A stretch of 64,000 nt of DNA, taken from positions 2,604,001-2,668,000 of the forward strand of contig OZ014422.1 of the NCBI GenBank assembly GCA_963965975.1, read 5' to 3'. The notes under the pieces were generated by a model. That model saw only the letters and a list, made by a program, of their open reading frames with translations, was not told the origin of the DNA and did not search any database. The translations under genes and the position numbers were made by a program. This document shows positions 46,845-60,400 of this stretch, in pieces. Position 1 is the first letter of the stretch, and every line of letters starts with the position of its first letter. This stretch comes from Xestospongia bergquistia. Its lineage: Eukaryota; Porifera; Demospongiae; Haplosclerida; Petrosiidae.

Positions 46845-49800
46845 ATGGAGGAGCACGTGGAAGAAGCAACTGGTCAAGTCCATCTCATTTCCACCAGTAA
46901 AACCTCCAGGAAGAAGAGAAAGCGAGAGACAATCAAGGATCAAGAGCCACCTTTATTAATAGTGGAAGAAGGTCAACCTCCAGAAAAGAAGGTTTGTTTA
47001 TTAATTCTAAAGAAATAGTTATAATCACAATTATTTAGGTGAAGAAATGGAAGAATAAGACAAGAGTATTGATTGTTTGTGCTCGAGGAGTCACATTTAG
47101 GTATTATCATAATAGTTGGAAAATTTAGTGAGGATTTTAATTGGCAAATTCACCTATTTACCAGTAAAAAAAATTATGCCATTGTCTGATTTTAATAAAT
47201 CAAATTTAACCCACCAAACACCATTTTGGCATTAAACGATCAAATTCTATTCAACCAGCATGTAGTAGTTATATAATGAGTATTAGACATCAGTCTTACT
47301 GTGTACTGATCAAATAATGACTCCCATTATAGAAACTTGGTATACATACAAGTAGTAGTTTAGCAGATATGTCTAATTACATTTTGACAAATGGGGTAGA
47401 ACAAAAACTGTTTATACAAAATGTCCATATTATTAAGCCATATAGTACTTAATATGTAGGGATGGGTTGGAAAAAATGGCTGCTGCATTCACTCTATTAC
47501 ACTATGATGCTTTGATATGACTGTTAAAGTTGATTTATAGGGTTATTTAACACACTTACCATTATCAAGTATTTTCATAACTAGGAAGACTTTTACTAGG
47601 AACTAGCTAAAGAGCCAAATTGTTCCTCTATCTTGTTTCTTTTCCTTTCTCTTACACTAGTACATAAACGTGTAGAGTTTTCACAATATATTAAAATAAT
47701 GAAAACAAGAATGAAAAAACATTTTAAAAAATGAAGGATGATGTAAGGATGGCAATGCCAAGAAGTAAGGAAAGAAGTTAGGGATAAGTCCATACAAAAA
47801 TCCCCTATACAGCATAAGATAACCTTAGGCTAAACACAAAGAGAATGTACAGTTTTTAACCTAATCAGCTATTCTTCTACTCTTTCTGTTCCATGTTATT
47901 TGAAAACCACAATTGGTCTGAAAACGTGCCAGAAGCAATTTCAGAGGATCTAAAATTCAAACATTTTCTAGGGGGCATGCCTCCAGACTCCCCTAGAGGG
48001 CGTGCTGTCACATGCAGTCCCTTCCTCCCCCCCCCCCAAATTTTCTCTAAGTATTATTTTGCCCTCCCCCCCCCCCTTATCCATTTTTCTGAATGAAACC
48101 CTGGACATGTATCTGTTCCTGTCTTGTTTCTTTCCCTTTTCCCATTGCCATCCCTACATCATCTTTCATCTTCTAAAAAGTGTTTTTTCATTACTTATGA
48201 TTTAATTAATTTATCTAAGCATTTTCATTATGAGACAGCCATGGTAATTGTTTAGAAAATGTCCAATGTCTTGCTGTTACTTCGACATTATGATAAATCT
48301 AAGCTTTACTGTTATCTCTTAATCTCTTAGAACCAGACACCTCATGAACGATGTGAAAACATTATTACCTCATTCAAGATCAGGTGACTAAGCAGTTTTA
48401 ACACAACACTTACATACTCATAAGTGACAGCTCAGTTATAACATGATGAGTAGCTTTAAAGATTATGTATTATCTAGATAACAAGTTGGATAGAAAAGAC
48501 CATCTTTCCCTATTACTGGAGGTACATACAATTATTGTCATTATTATTGTATTGTTTTTTTTGATAGCTTTGTGAAATGAAAAATTGTACAAAATGTATA
48601 TTTTTTGAAATGAGAAAGAAAAAAGATATATATATGTGGTAAGAAGAATGTCATATTAAATAAATAACATATTTATATTGTTTTGAGTTGGTGTATCAAA
48701 GGCACTATATTTTTCATGAAGCATTACTAAACAATCAACAATGCTATATAATATAGCAGTGTTCATTAATAAAGTACAGGACAGCATTCAAATGATTCCA
48801 CCAGTAGCAGCTGTCTGGGCCATAAGCCAAATTCTTGCCTATAAGAAGAAATAGGACGCAATAGTTTTGAAATATTCATAACTAACATATGGGAATGTGT
48901 TTTGTTCAGATTACGAGACGGACAATGTTGTAACCATTTCCCACATAGAAGTGGCCAGTGTTAATAAACTGTTGTTTATAGGTGTTTTTGTATGTGTACT
49001 GCTGAAAGTATGAATTTGGTTACAGAAGTGTTTGAGTATTAAATATTAGTGGGGGTATCTTATAAAAAATGTTATCTCCTTGAAAATATTTGCTATAAAC
49101 ACTTTTATTATTTGAGCTCTTCTTAAAAAAACTATAATTTAACAATCATCCCTGCCCTCACCACAAGCTCTATGACTATGTGAGTGGCTAATCAACCTTT
49201 CAAGATATGTAACTTACCTTGTAGCTTGATCTCTGTTATCTCTCTACTTTCATAGCTCCAATATTTAAATGATAGATTTGTATCCTCAAAACAATTATTC
49301 AGTTAATATTTGTGTGACTTCATTGCTTTTAAACCTCATAATACAACAATAGAATAAATTGAAGTGAGTAGAGATGTTCATATGCATACCATGTGGCCTA
49401 AAGCAAATATAGGACATATTATGTAGTAATATAAAGAAAACTAATATAAGTTTCATATCCAAGAGTAAAATTATTTTCAGATTATCCCAAAATAATGTTT
49501 AGTGTTACATAGTAATATGAATACCTTTCTTGGTTTATACAGTCATGCTTAATGTTGTAATAGATCATACAATATATATCAGTGGTAGTCAACATTAGAG
49601 GGTTAGTTAAAGTTATGGAGTGACTTCAGAATAATATAAGGAAGAAAAGCAGAGCCTATAAAGCATATATTTTGTTTACTATGGTCATAGCCATTGTCAT
49701 AGTGGTTGTTGTAGAGAGTAATTAGTTGTCATATGCAGCTGTGGTTTAATTGTTGTACGTAACAAAAATAGACTTAACCACATGCATACATAGAATTTTT

Positions 49801-51702
49801 ACCATACTGTGCAAGGTTAAGAGTATTGTAAAAAGGAGGAAATGGTCCTAATTGTTTTGATAACCTAAAGTCAAATTGTACTACTATTTATATGTAAATT
49901 CATGTGTATGTATTGTAATATTGGAATTCTATTTTCTAGAAGTCTGGAATGCACAAATTAAATCCCATGAAAGATTAGTTTTACATATGTTGTACATAGC
50001 AGATATTGTTAAAATGAAATAAGACAGGCTATACCGTATACAACAAACCTGGGACACAATCAACTAATTCAGAGATGAATCATGAATTAACAATAATGCT
50101 AACAATTATAATATTGTCATAAAACAAGTAGACAATTTCTAAAAAAATGAAGTAAATATAGAGATGATTATGTCAGTCCATTACTAAGCACACAAATAAT
50201 ATGATAAAGGTATCATCTTTATATAATAGTACAGACACGTAAAGCAACATTATTTTTTCCATTACCAGCTTATCTAATTTAAATTTGGATGATGGTTGAC
50301 AAACTTGACACTCTGATTGTTTGCTGTGATATTATGTAGGAAATAGCAGGAATGATTCAACTACCATCCTTATTATCTAGTTTTGTGCTTTGTAATGGAC
50401 TGACGCTATAACATTTATTACATTTACTTACACTTAGTGTTGTAGAAAATATTTTGTTTATTTGTTTGCTTTTTAAACAAAGTGCTGCAGAGAAAGCTAA
50501 TGAGTAAATGTGATGTAGTCTTATGGTCTTCATTCTTCATAATTAATACCTTCTTCAAATTAGTTACTCATTCATGTAAACATCACAACCTATTTCAGGA
50601 AAATAGTATGATGGGTAAATTGGGCAATTTTATAATATGTGAATTTAACATGTATTATTAACATAGCGATTTTTCCCACTCACGCCCATTTAACTTAAAT
50701 TAGTACTTGTAATCAATAATAATAGAGTTAAGATAACTTGTGTTACCTCTGTTTAAGTGGTGTCAAAAATCCTAAGTTATTGTGATGCAAAAATGGAAAG
50801 ATGAATATTAGAACCATTTGTGTGTGTTACATTTATAAAATCTAATTTGGTTTACAGTAATTATGTGAGTTTCAAGATGTCATGATAAAAATCTTGTTAG
50901 AGCACTTAATTGGGATTGATGTTCATGACCAAGTACACATGATCTACTCTTTCTATTATATAGGGTTGCTAATTTACCTAATGGACCATCTGCTAAGTTT
51001 CTAGTAGAAAATGGTATTATATAGTCACATAATAATATGCTAATTATTATATCATTATAGTACATACAATGGATGAACTGAAATTAACAGGAAATTGTCT
51101 TTTAGGATCACGTCCTTTACTCTCATTTGATCCAGTATGACAATATTATCAACTTGTTTAGTATTATCTTTTTTATAAGGCTATGAGTGATATTCCTCAT
51201 TATGAGTTGTTAAGAGAGCTCTTTATTAATGTATTTAGTACACCATACTATCATCCAAAGAGTAAACCATTCATTGACCACATCTTTCACTTTGGTCTTC
51301 TAGATGATCATATCTGGTTTAGGAACTACCAGGTAAATGAAGTAATAATGACATCATTTGTATGTTACTTTTTTTAGATTATAGACAATGGTAGCACATT
51401 GACTGAAATTGGACCAAGATTTACTATGAATCTCATTAAGATATTTGGTGGCAGTTTTGGTGGAGTTACACTTTATGAGAATCCTAATTATGTAACACCT
51501 AATGCAGTAAGACACTTAATGTTTTTAAGTTTGATATGATAAATCTTTACAGTATCGCAGAAATATTAAACTGATGATGGCTGAAAAACATGTTCATAAG
51601 TTGAAAACAAAGAAAAAGAGTTCTAAAGAGAAGAGAAAGACTCTACAAGAACTTCCACGAGATCCTATGGAGGTTGTGTTTGATACTCAAATCTTTAAAT
51701 AA
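46845..51702 (+). CDS. BRIX1: Ribosome biogenesis protein BRX1
   Basis: Nucleolar Brix-domain protein needed for 60S subunit maturation. Ten exons, all in frame, give 310 residues (human 353): 46845-46991, 47039-47100, 48331-48383, 48478-48521, 48568-48638, 50964-51013, 51061-51134, 51180-51332, 51378-51506, 51553-51702. A basic N-terminus leads into the Brix fold: KWKNKTRVLIVCARGVTFRT, RHLMNDVKTLLPHSRSDNKL, CEMKNCTKCIFFEMRKKKD, GSRPLLSFDP, FSTPYYHPKSKPFIDHIFHF, IWFRNYQ, EIGPRFTMNLIKIFGGSFGG, LYENPNY. The tail is Lys-rich and shorter than in human. Introns 2 (47101-48330) and 5 (48639-50963) are large and repeat-bearing while the others are about 40-100 bases. Confidence 0.95.
47600..48210. 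repeat. Inverted-repeat element in BRX1 intron 2
   Basis: The arm near 47711-47780 (ATGAAAAAACATTTTAAAAA, GATGATGTAAGGATGGCAA) reappears as its reverse complement near 48120-48195, about 400 bases away and moderately diverged. Between the arms is a C-rich piece (47970-48080) with GGGGGCATGCCTCCAGACTC, a word common in dispersed invertebrate repeats. A related single arm is at 7.9 kb. Confidence 0.55.
49810..49876. repeat. Dispersed repeat copy 1 (GTAAAAAGGAGGAAATG family)
   Basis: Contains GTAAAAAGGAGGAAATGGTC and AATTGTTTTGATAAC. The same order of words recurs at 53605-53680 and 55635-55700. Located in BRX1 intron 5. Confidence 0.6.
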
Positions 51703-53065
51703 TAAATGTGTTATTATATTATACCATTTAATTGAGCACACTGATTAACATTACAAACTGGTCTCAATGTTACATTGTACACAAGTGATTTTATGTGGAT
51801 TGCTAGTGGGTGAGTTTGTAGTTGAGTATATTTTGAGATGGAGAACCATTTTTCATTTAACAAGAGTATTATGACTTTATAGAAGAAAGAAACTGACTAA
51901 TTTTAAATAAGCAAATGATAAAAGTACCTTTGTTCCACACTGGTCCAAAATAAACCTTAAGCCTAAGTACTTATAGTATCAGTAAAGGTGCCAAAAAGTA
52001 ATATCACCTCTTTAGGTCAAATTCAGGTACTTACACAATACAAATTATAGGTTTGGTCTTTAAAGTCTTACTACATGTATACCATGATTGTGAATTGTGA
52101 TTGAATAATGGATCATGTATGTTGGTTCATGCTAACATCCTAACAATAAAAGGAAAGATGTCAAAATAGGAGGTGTTATCACACATTAACAATTTTCTGT
52201 AGATATAAAGTCGGACAACTTGTCATGAAAATACTATTTGTATTTTCAAGCTAATGTCAAGACAGTATACAATAAATTCAATGAAAATCATATTGGTGAA
52301 CTTGGGATGGACGTTCATGGGTACTGCATGTGAGTTCCCATATGAATGACAGTATTGCACTGCAAGAGTTCCATTCCACTCATAATAATCACTTATGAAT
52401 GCTATAGTATTGACTTGTGAGTTCCACAATAACCTTATGAATTCTAGTATGTATGCCACTTCTTGTGACATTTTGCTTGTAATGTAACAATGTGAATACA
52501 AACTAATATATGTGAGTTCTACAATAACATCATGAATACTAGTATCAGTATGAAAAGTAAAAACTCTACATGATCTTCATTGGATATAGATTCCTATTGT
52601 AAACTAGTGAATATCACATGATATTATTATGATATTTACTAGTCTAGTACTAGTATATATCATATGATATTATTGATTATATGTGATAGACAATGGCTTT
52701 GAATGTTGACTTTCTGAATTAAACACAAAATACAAAGGTGGCTAAGAAAATAAATTGGGATGGAGTTAATTGTATCAAAGCATTTTTGCCTAGTAATAGT
52801 GATATGTGTGTCAACTTTATAATGTTGTTGAGACCTGTTTCTATAGGCCCTTAGTTTTTTCTAATACCTCATGAAATTAGTATATATACATACTTTTTAT
52901 TTATTAAACATAAAATTAGAGATATTTCATAATAAAATCACATTAAGAATAATATAATGCAAGATTGACTAGTGATAGGTATGTATATATATTAATATAT
53001 AAGCTACATGGGTTTCAATATTTCCTTGTGTACCAAACAAAATTTACAACAACATTAATTTTGAA

Positions 53066-53260
53066 TGCTAGTATGACACAGCAGGAGTTCCATTATCTTA
53101 ATTAATATCACATTGCTTGTGAGTTCACATATGAATGTTAGTATGCCACAGCTCAAATACCATTCCACACATATTAATAATACATGAATATTCCTTGTAA
53201 GTTCCACAAAAAGATATGAATATTATGACACTTCTATAGATACTAATATTAATTCTATGT
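53066..53260. repeat. Cluster of degenerate TGAGTTCCA / TATGAATG repeat units
   Basis: Successive blocks have the order ATGAATG - TAGTATGACAC - TTGTGAGTTC with about 60-90 base spacing and heavy divergence. Similar clusters lie at 52290-52560 and 55200-55590, and an inverted one at 63750-63860. Confidence 0.5.
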
Positions 53261-53384
53261 ATGCATGAATTCCAAAAAGATGAAAACATATATTATTTAC
53301 ACTTCTTATAAGCTCACATATATATATAATGTGTATTTTAAGCACAAGTTGAACTCTGCAAAGATACATTTATATGTATATGTG

Positions 53385-53515
<131 letters not shown>

Positions 53516-53604
53516 ACACACACATATATATATTATATGACAATTAGAGTCATTTTTAAATGCAGCTAAGATTTTGGTAGTGCAGTTCATATGCAATACT
53601 GAAC

Positions 53605-53680
53605 CATTAAGCTTAAGGGTGTTACAACACTTGTAAAAAGGAGGAAATGGTTTGAAATGTTTTGATAACGTAAGTTATAC
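53605..53680. repeat. Dispersed repeat copy 2 (GTAAAAAGGAGGAAATG family)
   Basis: Has TTAAGGGTGTTACAACACTT, then GTAAAAAGGAGGAAATGG and GTTTTGATAACG, in the same order as copies at 49810 and 55635. Confidence 0.6.
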
Positions 53681-55278
53681 AATTATGTATAAAGCCATTA
53701 TGTGATATATGATTTAAAGATTACTGTAACTATATTTAGTAATTAAAGCAATAGCCATAAAAATTTAGATTCAGAAATGATGTATCTTGTATGCACTAAA
53801 TATCAAGTTATCCTGCATGATGAATAAATTAACGTATACAAAACTGAAAAGAGATCTATACATGCATTTTAACAGATGCCCATTCATGCATCCATACATT
53901 AATTGTGACATTTTCCATTATTGAATTTGTTCAATGAATACATGGAACTAGATCATGCAATATAGAGATTGTACATACAATATAGATCAGTACTGTAGCT
54001 AGCAAGAAGAGTCTGTATGTATATATAGCATTCCATGACTCATTCTTAGTCCATGTATTGTGTATATATAAGTATGTTCACTTTCATAATCTGTTATAAG
54101 ACAGTACAGTGTGATAATTATAGCAACAATTGCAGCATTATTATAATGTATAATATATTCAATTATACTATAATGTAGATTCTCTGCAAAAAAGTAGTCT
54201 ATGGTTGTAAAGTTTAAAATGTACTATGACAGTATTATTATTGGCAAAAACTATTTATCATGCAGCTGCATAAGAATATATAATACATTACACAAGAGAT
54301 GGTACCATGGTATTGACATCATGGACAATTTCTCCTTTATATATCTAATTAAACACACATTCTAGATCTTCATAATATGTAGTTACCAAATATACGGTGG
54401 TTTTGCAAAGGTACACCCCTTTCCCAGTATATTATATATCAGCATGCAAGCCAATTTTTGGTATCACAGCTAGCTCTTTGCTTGTATATTTGTAGAACCA
54501 TCCAAAAATATTTTAATGATAATCCATAAACCCTAATCTTTTATAGTATGGATTACTACTTTGTTACATATGAACATTCATCATGGGATTGATTGATTCT
54601 TTAGGTAATTGAGTTCATTAATAATGTTTTGCAGTTTCTGGAGTATTATCATCTTCTCTCTTTAGAATTCTACTTAGCAATCTAATTGTAATTCAGTTAT
54701 GTCTTACTCGTGATCACCTGATTACATTAGAAATGAAACCAGTACTCATGGTATTTTATTAGCATAAAATAAATACTTTGTTGAATATTATGATTAATAG
54801 ACTAGCAGTACATAGTCACAAAAGGTTACAAAATTGAGCAATGAATGTAAGATCTATGGAAAATTAAAGCCAGATATATTTCAAAGGTGTCTTATATAAT
54901 GGGCTATGATAAAGGGAACACCTGGTATAGGCATGGTTATAACATACAGTGCATGGTTACGTATATTGTACGATCATTGGTTATATAATAGATAAGGCAA
55001 GGGTGGGAGGTGGATGGTATAGTGATGACACATGCACAATATAATGATACAAATGTTTTTCAGTCATCATACTACGGAAAATTAAAGCCAGGCAGTTGTC
55101 TTATAATGGGCTATGATATATATGTCATATATAAATTATAAATAATATTTTGGTTATAAAATGAATATACAATATTTTATGCAATTATGATTTAACAAAA
55201 ACAAGATTATGAATGCTAGTGTAACACTTCCATTCATGCTGTATGTTACTTCCAAAATAACATATGAATGTTATAATA

Positions 55279-55465
55279 CTCTGTCTGAGTTGAGAAGAGC
55301 CACCCAGACATGTAAATAACTTTGCCATTTTATGTGCTATCCACATGGGACTTGCACCAATCAATTCAGCTTGCAAACACACACATTTTATATATAAAAT
55401 TTGGCTCTCTACAACTACGAGAAATTAGCAATCTATAAAGTGGCTCTTCTCAACTCGGACAGACT
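55279..55465. mobile_element. Short MITE-like element with 23-bp inverted ends
   Basis: The left end TCTGTCTGAGTTGAGAAGAG (55280-) and right end CTCTTCTCAACTCGGACAGA (to 55463) are inverted copies with one mismatch, extended by GCCAC/GTGGC inside. Total length about 187 bases with no coding capacity. AT-rich flanks make the target duplication unclear. Confidence 0.7.
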
Positions 55466-55634
55466 ATAGTATAATGCAGCTCAAGTTGCATTGATTAATG
55501 TAATATCATAGTTCAGTTCATAACGAAAATTCTGTACGTTAATATGACACTTCATGTGAGTTCAAGTCCAATAATGTGTAATAAATGAATACCATTAAAA
55601 AATACTAAAATAATAAACCTGGTTATCATTATCG

Positions 55635-55700
55635 CCAAGCTTGAGGGTGTTGTCACACCTGTAAAAAAAGGAAATGATCCTAATTGTTTTGATAAGGTTG
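55635..55700. repeat. Dispersed repeat copy 3 (GTAAAAAGGAGGAAATG family)
   Basis: GAGGGTGTTGTCACACCTGT, then AAAAAAAGGAAATGATCC and AATTGTTTTGATAAGG. Third copy of the family within 6 kb. Confidence 0.6.
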
Positions 55701-57015
55701 ATAAACTTACCTATAGTTCACATATTCACACATTCATGTATGGTGACAGCTATAGCTCTGTAGGTTTAATATATTATCTTGAAATTCATATTAATTGTGT
55801 AGAAGAGTTTCTATAAAAATAATAGTTGGTATAATAGCTTTCTACATTAACCAATGTGTCATATAAACTAAATGGATATTGTTAATTGCAGTTTGTATGC
55901 AGTATGGCATTATCAATTATGATGGAATTAATATTCTTTGAGTACAACCATAAAGAGATACTGACAATTAAGGTAAAAGGGGTGCATCTTTACAACTGCA
56001 AAACCTCTTTTGCTTTGTAGTTTATTGATTATATTGTGTACATGTGTAAAATCATCACTATACCATACACCACCCACCCTTGTACTATCTATTATGTAAT
56101 CTTGTATAACCAATGATATGTAACCACTATTATGTTATAACTATTCCTATACCGCATTGAACATGTATGTAAGTATATATGTATGAATGAATCTCCTTCA
56201 TGCATACACACACACGTACACATATTATACGTAGCTTTAACTTTACAATCATCAAAGTTCTTTCACACCTATATAAGTGTGTGTATATATAACATATTAG
56301 GTAAGATTTTGTACAGACTGTACTAATTCAATGCATGCAAGTTGATTTTCATGGTACTAAGGAATGGCAAATTCAGTTGTCAGCTTATACTCCTACATGT
56401 ACTGGAACAATATAATTAGCTAGCCTGACCTGATAGTAGGATAGACTCAACATACATTAAAAGTATATAAATACACTTACATACTGATTTGGCTTAGCAA
56501 TATAGTTGAGTCAAACTATTTCAGTTGTCTACTTATACTGGTAGAACTGACACATTAACATTTTCTTCATTATAACTGTTATCAAAACAATTGATCTCAT
56601 TTCCTTGTTATCTTCACCACATTTGTATAATTATATACATGTGTGGATATAGTATTGTGGTTTTCTTGTCAAAGTAAGCCAAGTAAATCATCATACCTTA
56701 AATAATCCTGGATACATGGAGAAAAAACTGAGCCTCTCAGCAGGGTAATGATGAGTCCTCATGAGTGGTTGATACTAATGAATTATTAATTAGCATGCAG
56801 TGCATGCCTATATAAAGTACCACAAGACATATTACATTAAGGCATACAATATCTGAAAATGGCATCCATGGTTGCTAACATCAGTATGAAAATGGTTGAG
56901 GTCTCTCATAAAGACATTGGGCTGGTGATCGAGCTACCAAGCAACAATGATATCAGCTGTCTTTCTCTTTCCTTTAAACTAGCATATGTTGGTGCTATTG
57001 TCATGTTCCCTAACA

Positions 57016-57125
57016 CACTGTTAAAAATGGGGTGTAAATATCGTATACCAGAGTGTAACTTATTCTTGGTTTAGGGGTGTAAATCTACCTTAGGGTGTAA
57101 AGTAAAGCAGTTAGGTGTAAAACAC
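57016..57125. repeat. Left terminal and subterminal repeats of the transposon
   Basis: Eleven-base terminus CACTGTTAAAA, then GGGGTGTAAATATC, GAGTGTAAC, GGGGTGTAAATCT, GGGTGTAAAG and AGGTGTAAAAC within about 100 bases. Such repeated words are transposase-binding sites in known CACTA elements; here that role is inferred. Confidence 0.75.
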
Positions 57126-57258
57126 ATGCATTCACCATAACAATTGGTCAATGATGATATGATTTACTCTGCCTTTTACTTTTCTAACTCATAAATCTTA
57201 ATTATCATAAATTATTATTAATAATTTATTAAAATTAATTATTATTAATTTATTAAAA

Positions 57259-60200
57259 TCATGATGTGAAATAATGTTTAGGAACTATACAGTGTATGAC
57301 TGAATGACAAACAGGCATTGTTCTAATATGATGTGGTTGGAATGAAAAAAGGTCATTGTATTTGACTGTGGATTTAACTGAGGACATTTGAACAACAAAA
57401 CAATGATAGTGATAATTGAATTCTAATGTGTTTAAAACTTGCACTTCAAAATAAACTTCATTATAATCAATGACAAATATATTGAGCAGCTTCCCAAACA
57501 CAGGATAATCTGTGTCCATCTTCACCACCAAGGCACAAGACTTCTTGTACAATGTGCCGTCAATACCCATACAACCCTGTAATAAAGAATCACAAAATAA
57601 CCTTATAAGTACTTGATGCCAAATCAAGGCAGTTCTAAATTTACAACAACAAATATAGCTAGTCTCATAGCCAAGTCACTTGTTAGGAAGGGAGGGACTT
57701 TAGTGATTGCATGTTTAAAATTGTAATACTTTCAGGTAGAGTTATTCTCAGAAATTTGTTAGCGGAAATTAATTAAAACAAGGTACACATAGGTAGGAGA
57801 TTCAAACAGTGTAATCATAATAACCTTGTAATATCTCCTGAGCACTCAACTAACTCTGGTGGAGCAACCAAAGCAGACACAATGTCACCTAGATGAATGG
57901 GGTGAAAATGATAGCAAATGAGAAATTATGTATTCACCTGGACCAACATCCAATGTTCCAGAATGATACTCAAAATTATTCATCCTATGGTAGCACTGAA
58001 GTTTCTGATGACGCATGGTCAGAGTGTATGGTAGAAGTTACCAACACTTTGAGTGATTTTTTTGAAATAGGAATGTTTTGCTTCAAAACGCATTGTCCAG
58101 TGTTGTCTTAGTGGTCCAAATCTGTTAAAAATATAAAAATATAAAAATTGCATACATGTATATGTCTGTCTGAACTTGTTATTTGCATAAACTCACTCAA
58201 GAATCAACCTTGGCATATGCACAATATAGTGTATTTTAGGAGTGATGGAGGCATTAGGATACAGTAGCTTGAACTGTTGATGGTGGTCAGAAATTAGTGT
58301 TGCTAGATTAGCTACATCATCTTCAGTGAGCTCTGGGGCCATTAGGATATCAACAATCTCCAATAAGTCCAAATAATTGATCCAAAATTCATCACCACTA
58401 GGAACCTTGTCCCCAACCATCAATGGTAGAACCCTTCCTAGCAACCACATTTGTGCAGCTACAAAGTAGTAAAGTCAAAAAAATAAACATGATGTTGAAA
58501 CCTTTGTTACCTTCTTGCTTCAGTTTGTGATCATTACTTCGTAGAGTAGATAAAGCAATAGTTGATGGTCGATTCTTCATCTCCATCAATCCTAGTTCAA
58601 AGCCAGTTATTTGTTGGTTTAGATACTCTAAAGAGTAGTAACCATCTTTGTCTATGTGTTGCTGAAGGAGTTCTTTTGTTTCATACTCAAGAATACATAT
58701 AGAAGATTTTAATTAAATGAATAAGCAAGTATGCTTTTGTACCTTCAAGGACATCATGCATGACATCCTGTACAAGGGCTCCTGAACAAACTTTGAAGTA
58801 CAGTAACTCATCCAAAATTGACCTCTGGTTGATCCCAAATTCCATAGATAGTTTGTCTCGGTCTCGTTGACTAGTTGCTTTGTCAAGTTCATCACAGTTA
58901 GCTTTGTGTTCATCAGGGTTACGTAATATAAGTTTGGATTCAGTGAATATTGACTGAATGTCAGATGGTAGAGCAAGGCAGTGACGACAACCTCTATGGG
59001 CAGTGTAACCTTCTTTAAAGCCGCCTAATATATTGCTTGCCAAGTTGTCAGCAGGAACCAAACATAGAGTTCCCCATTTCATTTGAGGCTGTCCTCTGAT
59101 CTGAAACATATATCCTGTTTCCTATAAAAGAGTCAACAAGAAGTTAACAAGATACAGTAGATGTGATTGCTCATCAATTTCTTTATGTCTTCTATAATAG
59201 GCTTCAAAATTTTGTTAGCACCATACTTCTTCAAAAGTTCACTCTTTACAATAGCTGCTAGTTGAATCCGGCTCACCTTTGAGCGGAATAAAGGAGGAAG
59301 GTTTCCAAGGACAAAATAAAATACAGCTATATTGCATAGAGGCGGAGATAGACTGTAAATTATATCACAAGGATGAATGAATAACTTACCCAGCTTGTGG
59401 ATAATACGTTTTGAACCTAGTGGGTTACATACCTCTAAATCATCTTAATATAAAAATATCTGAAGAAAGTTTGAGTCTAATGCTAGGAGGGGATGTTTTG
59501 AAAACATAGTGGCATCACAATAGTCTCTAATAATTCCATCATCTGAATTATGGCCCATCTAGATAGATATTTAATAATGTGTTTTCTAAAAGTGTACATA
59601 TTTACTTATGAACATACCATTCTCACAACATCAAGATTATAAAAGAGGGACTGAATGGTTTTCAATAAAGGAATATACATCATTTCTTCTCGCACTTCAG
59701 CATGTCTTCTCTTTTTCCCACTCCCTGTCCACTGTCTTTCGGTGCCAAGAAGAATTGGCTCTGGCTCCTTGTAAATAACATGAACATAAAGTTATTACTG
59801 ACCAATACAAATATCTTATTATAATACTTCTTACCACAAAATTCAACGACTCTTTGTAATATTTCAGCTGTGCATGCTGAGTTTCTAATCCCAAAAATGG
59901 ATTAGTATAAAAGGAGTTAGCACTAAATAACTGGTCAAATCCCTGAAGCCGTGTGTGGTCAATACCAGAATTTGACAAGGTCATTGAATGAGTCAGTTTC
60001 ACAATTCAACCAATGATCAGGGTCATCCTGATCTTGAAAGGTAGAACATTGAATAACAGGCTCAGAATCCGTATGAAAATCATACACATGATTTCTGTAA
60101 ACTTCGAATTTTCTAAATTGTTTTCGACAACCACCGAGACAACAGGTGATACAAAATCCAGGTCTGTGTGCATGGACTTCTCGAACATGTTTAAGCAAGT

Positions 60201-60261
60201 ACATGAGGCTTGGTACCATAAATGAACACAGTGGGCAAACTTTGATATTTCCGGGATCCAT
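57259..60261 (-). CDS. C2H2-finger transposase of the CACTA-like element (damaged)
   Basis: Multi-exon gene starting MDPGNIKVCPLCSF with two C2H2-like fingers. Exons placed with confidence: 60261-59977, 59942-59835, 59767-59618, 59558-59390; further exons begin near 59329 and 59109 and continue to the stop at 57259. Later blocks match a family of large animal proteins with DDE-transposase features: LVPADNLASNILGGFKEGY, RGCRHCLA, QDVMHDVLEG, KIHYIVHMPRLILEFGPLRQ, MRFEAKH, and the end GCMGIDGTLYKKSC. A TAA at 59445-59447 interrupts the LQIFLY-DDLEVCNPLGSK block where the family has Tyr, and near 58020 a two-base gain shifts frame within GNFYHTL-TMRHQ. So this copy probably encodes no active full-length enzyme. 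It would act on the CACTG ends. Confidence 0.75.
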
Positions 60262-60400
60262 GAGTTATCTGTTGAGAACGGTTTATGATAACTGCCACCT
60301 GCCTTCTATTTTTCTAAACAGCATGGTGTTGCGCATGCGCAAAACTTCAACCAGTTTTAGCACCTGCCTTAACAGCTGCACTCAGTCTCTCTACTTTTCA
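60262..60400. promoter_or_regulatory. Bidirectional transposon promoter with NRF1 palindrome
   Basis: The 139 bases between the two divergent starts contain TGCGCATGCGCA at 60330-60341, a perfect palindrome matching the consensus of NRF1, a factor often found at bidirectional promoters. Binding is inferred from sequence. Confidence 0.6.

Noticed and set aside
52290-53260. Spaced repeats resembling a CRISPR-like array
   Set aside because: Units are strongly diverged with irregular spacing, in a clearly animal genome without cas genes.
58008-58044. 37-base intron to bridge the transposase frame
   Set aside because: Shorter than any intron accepted here (about 45 bases minimum); a two-base shift explains the alignment better.
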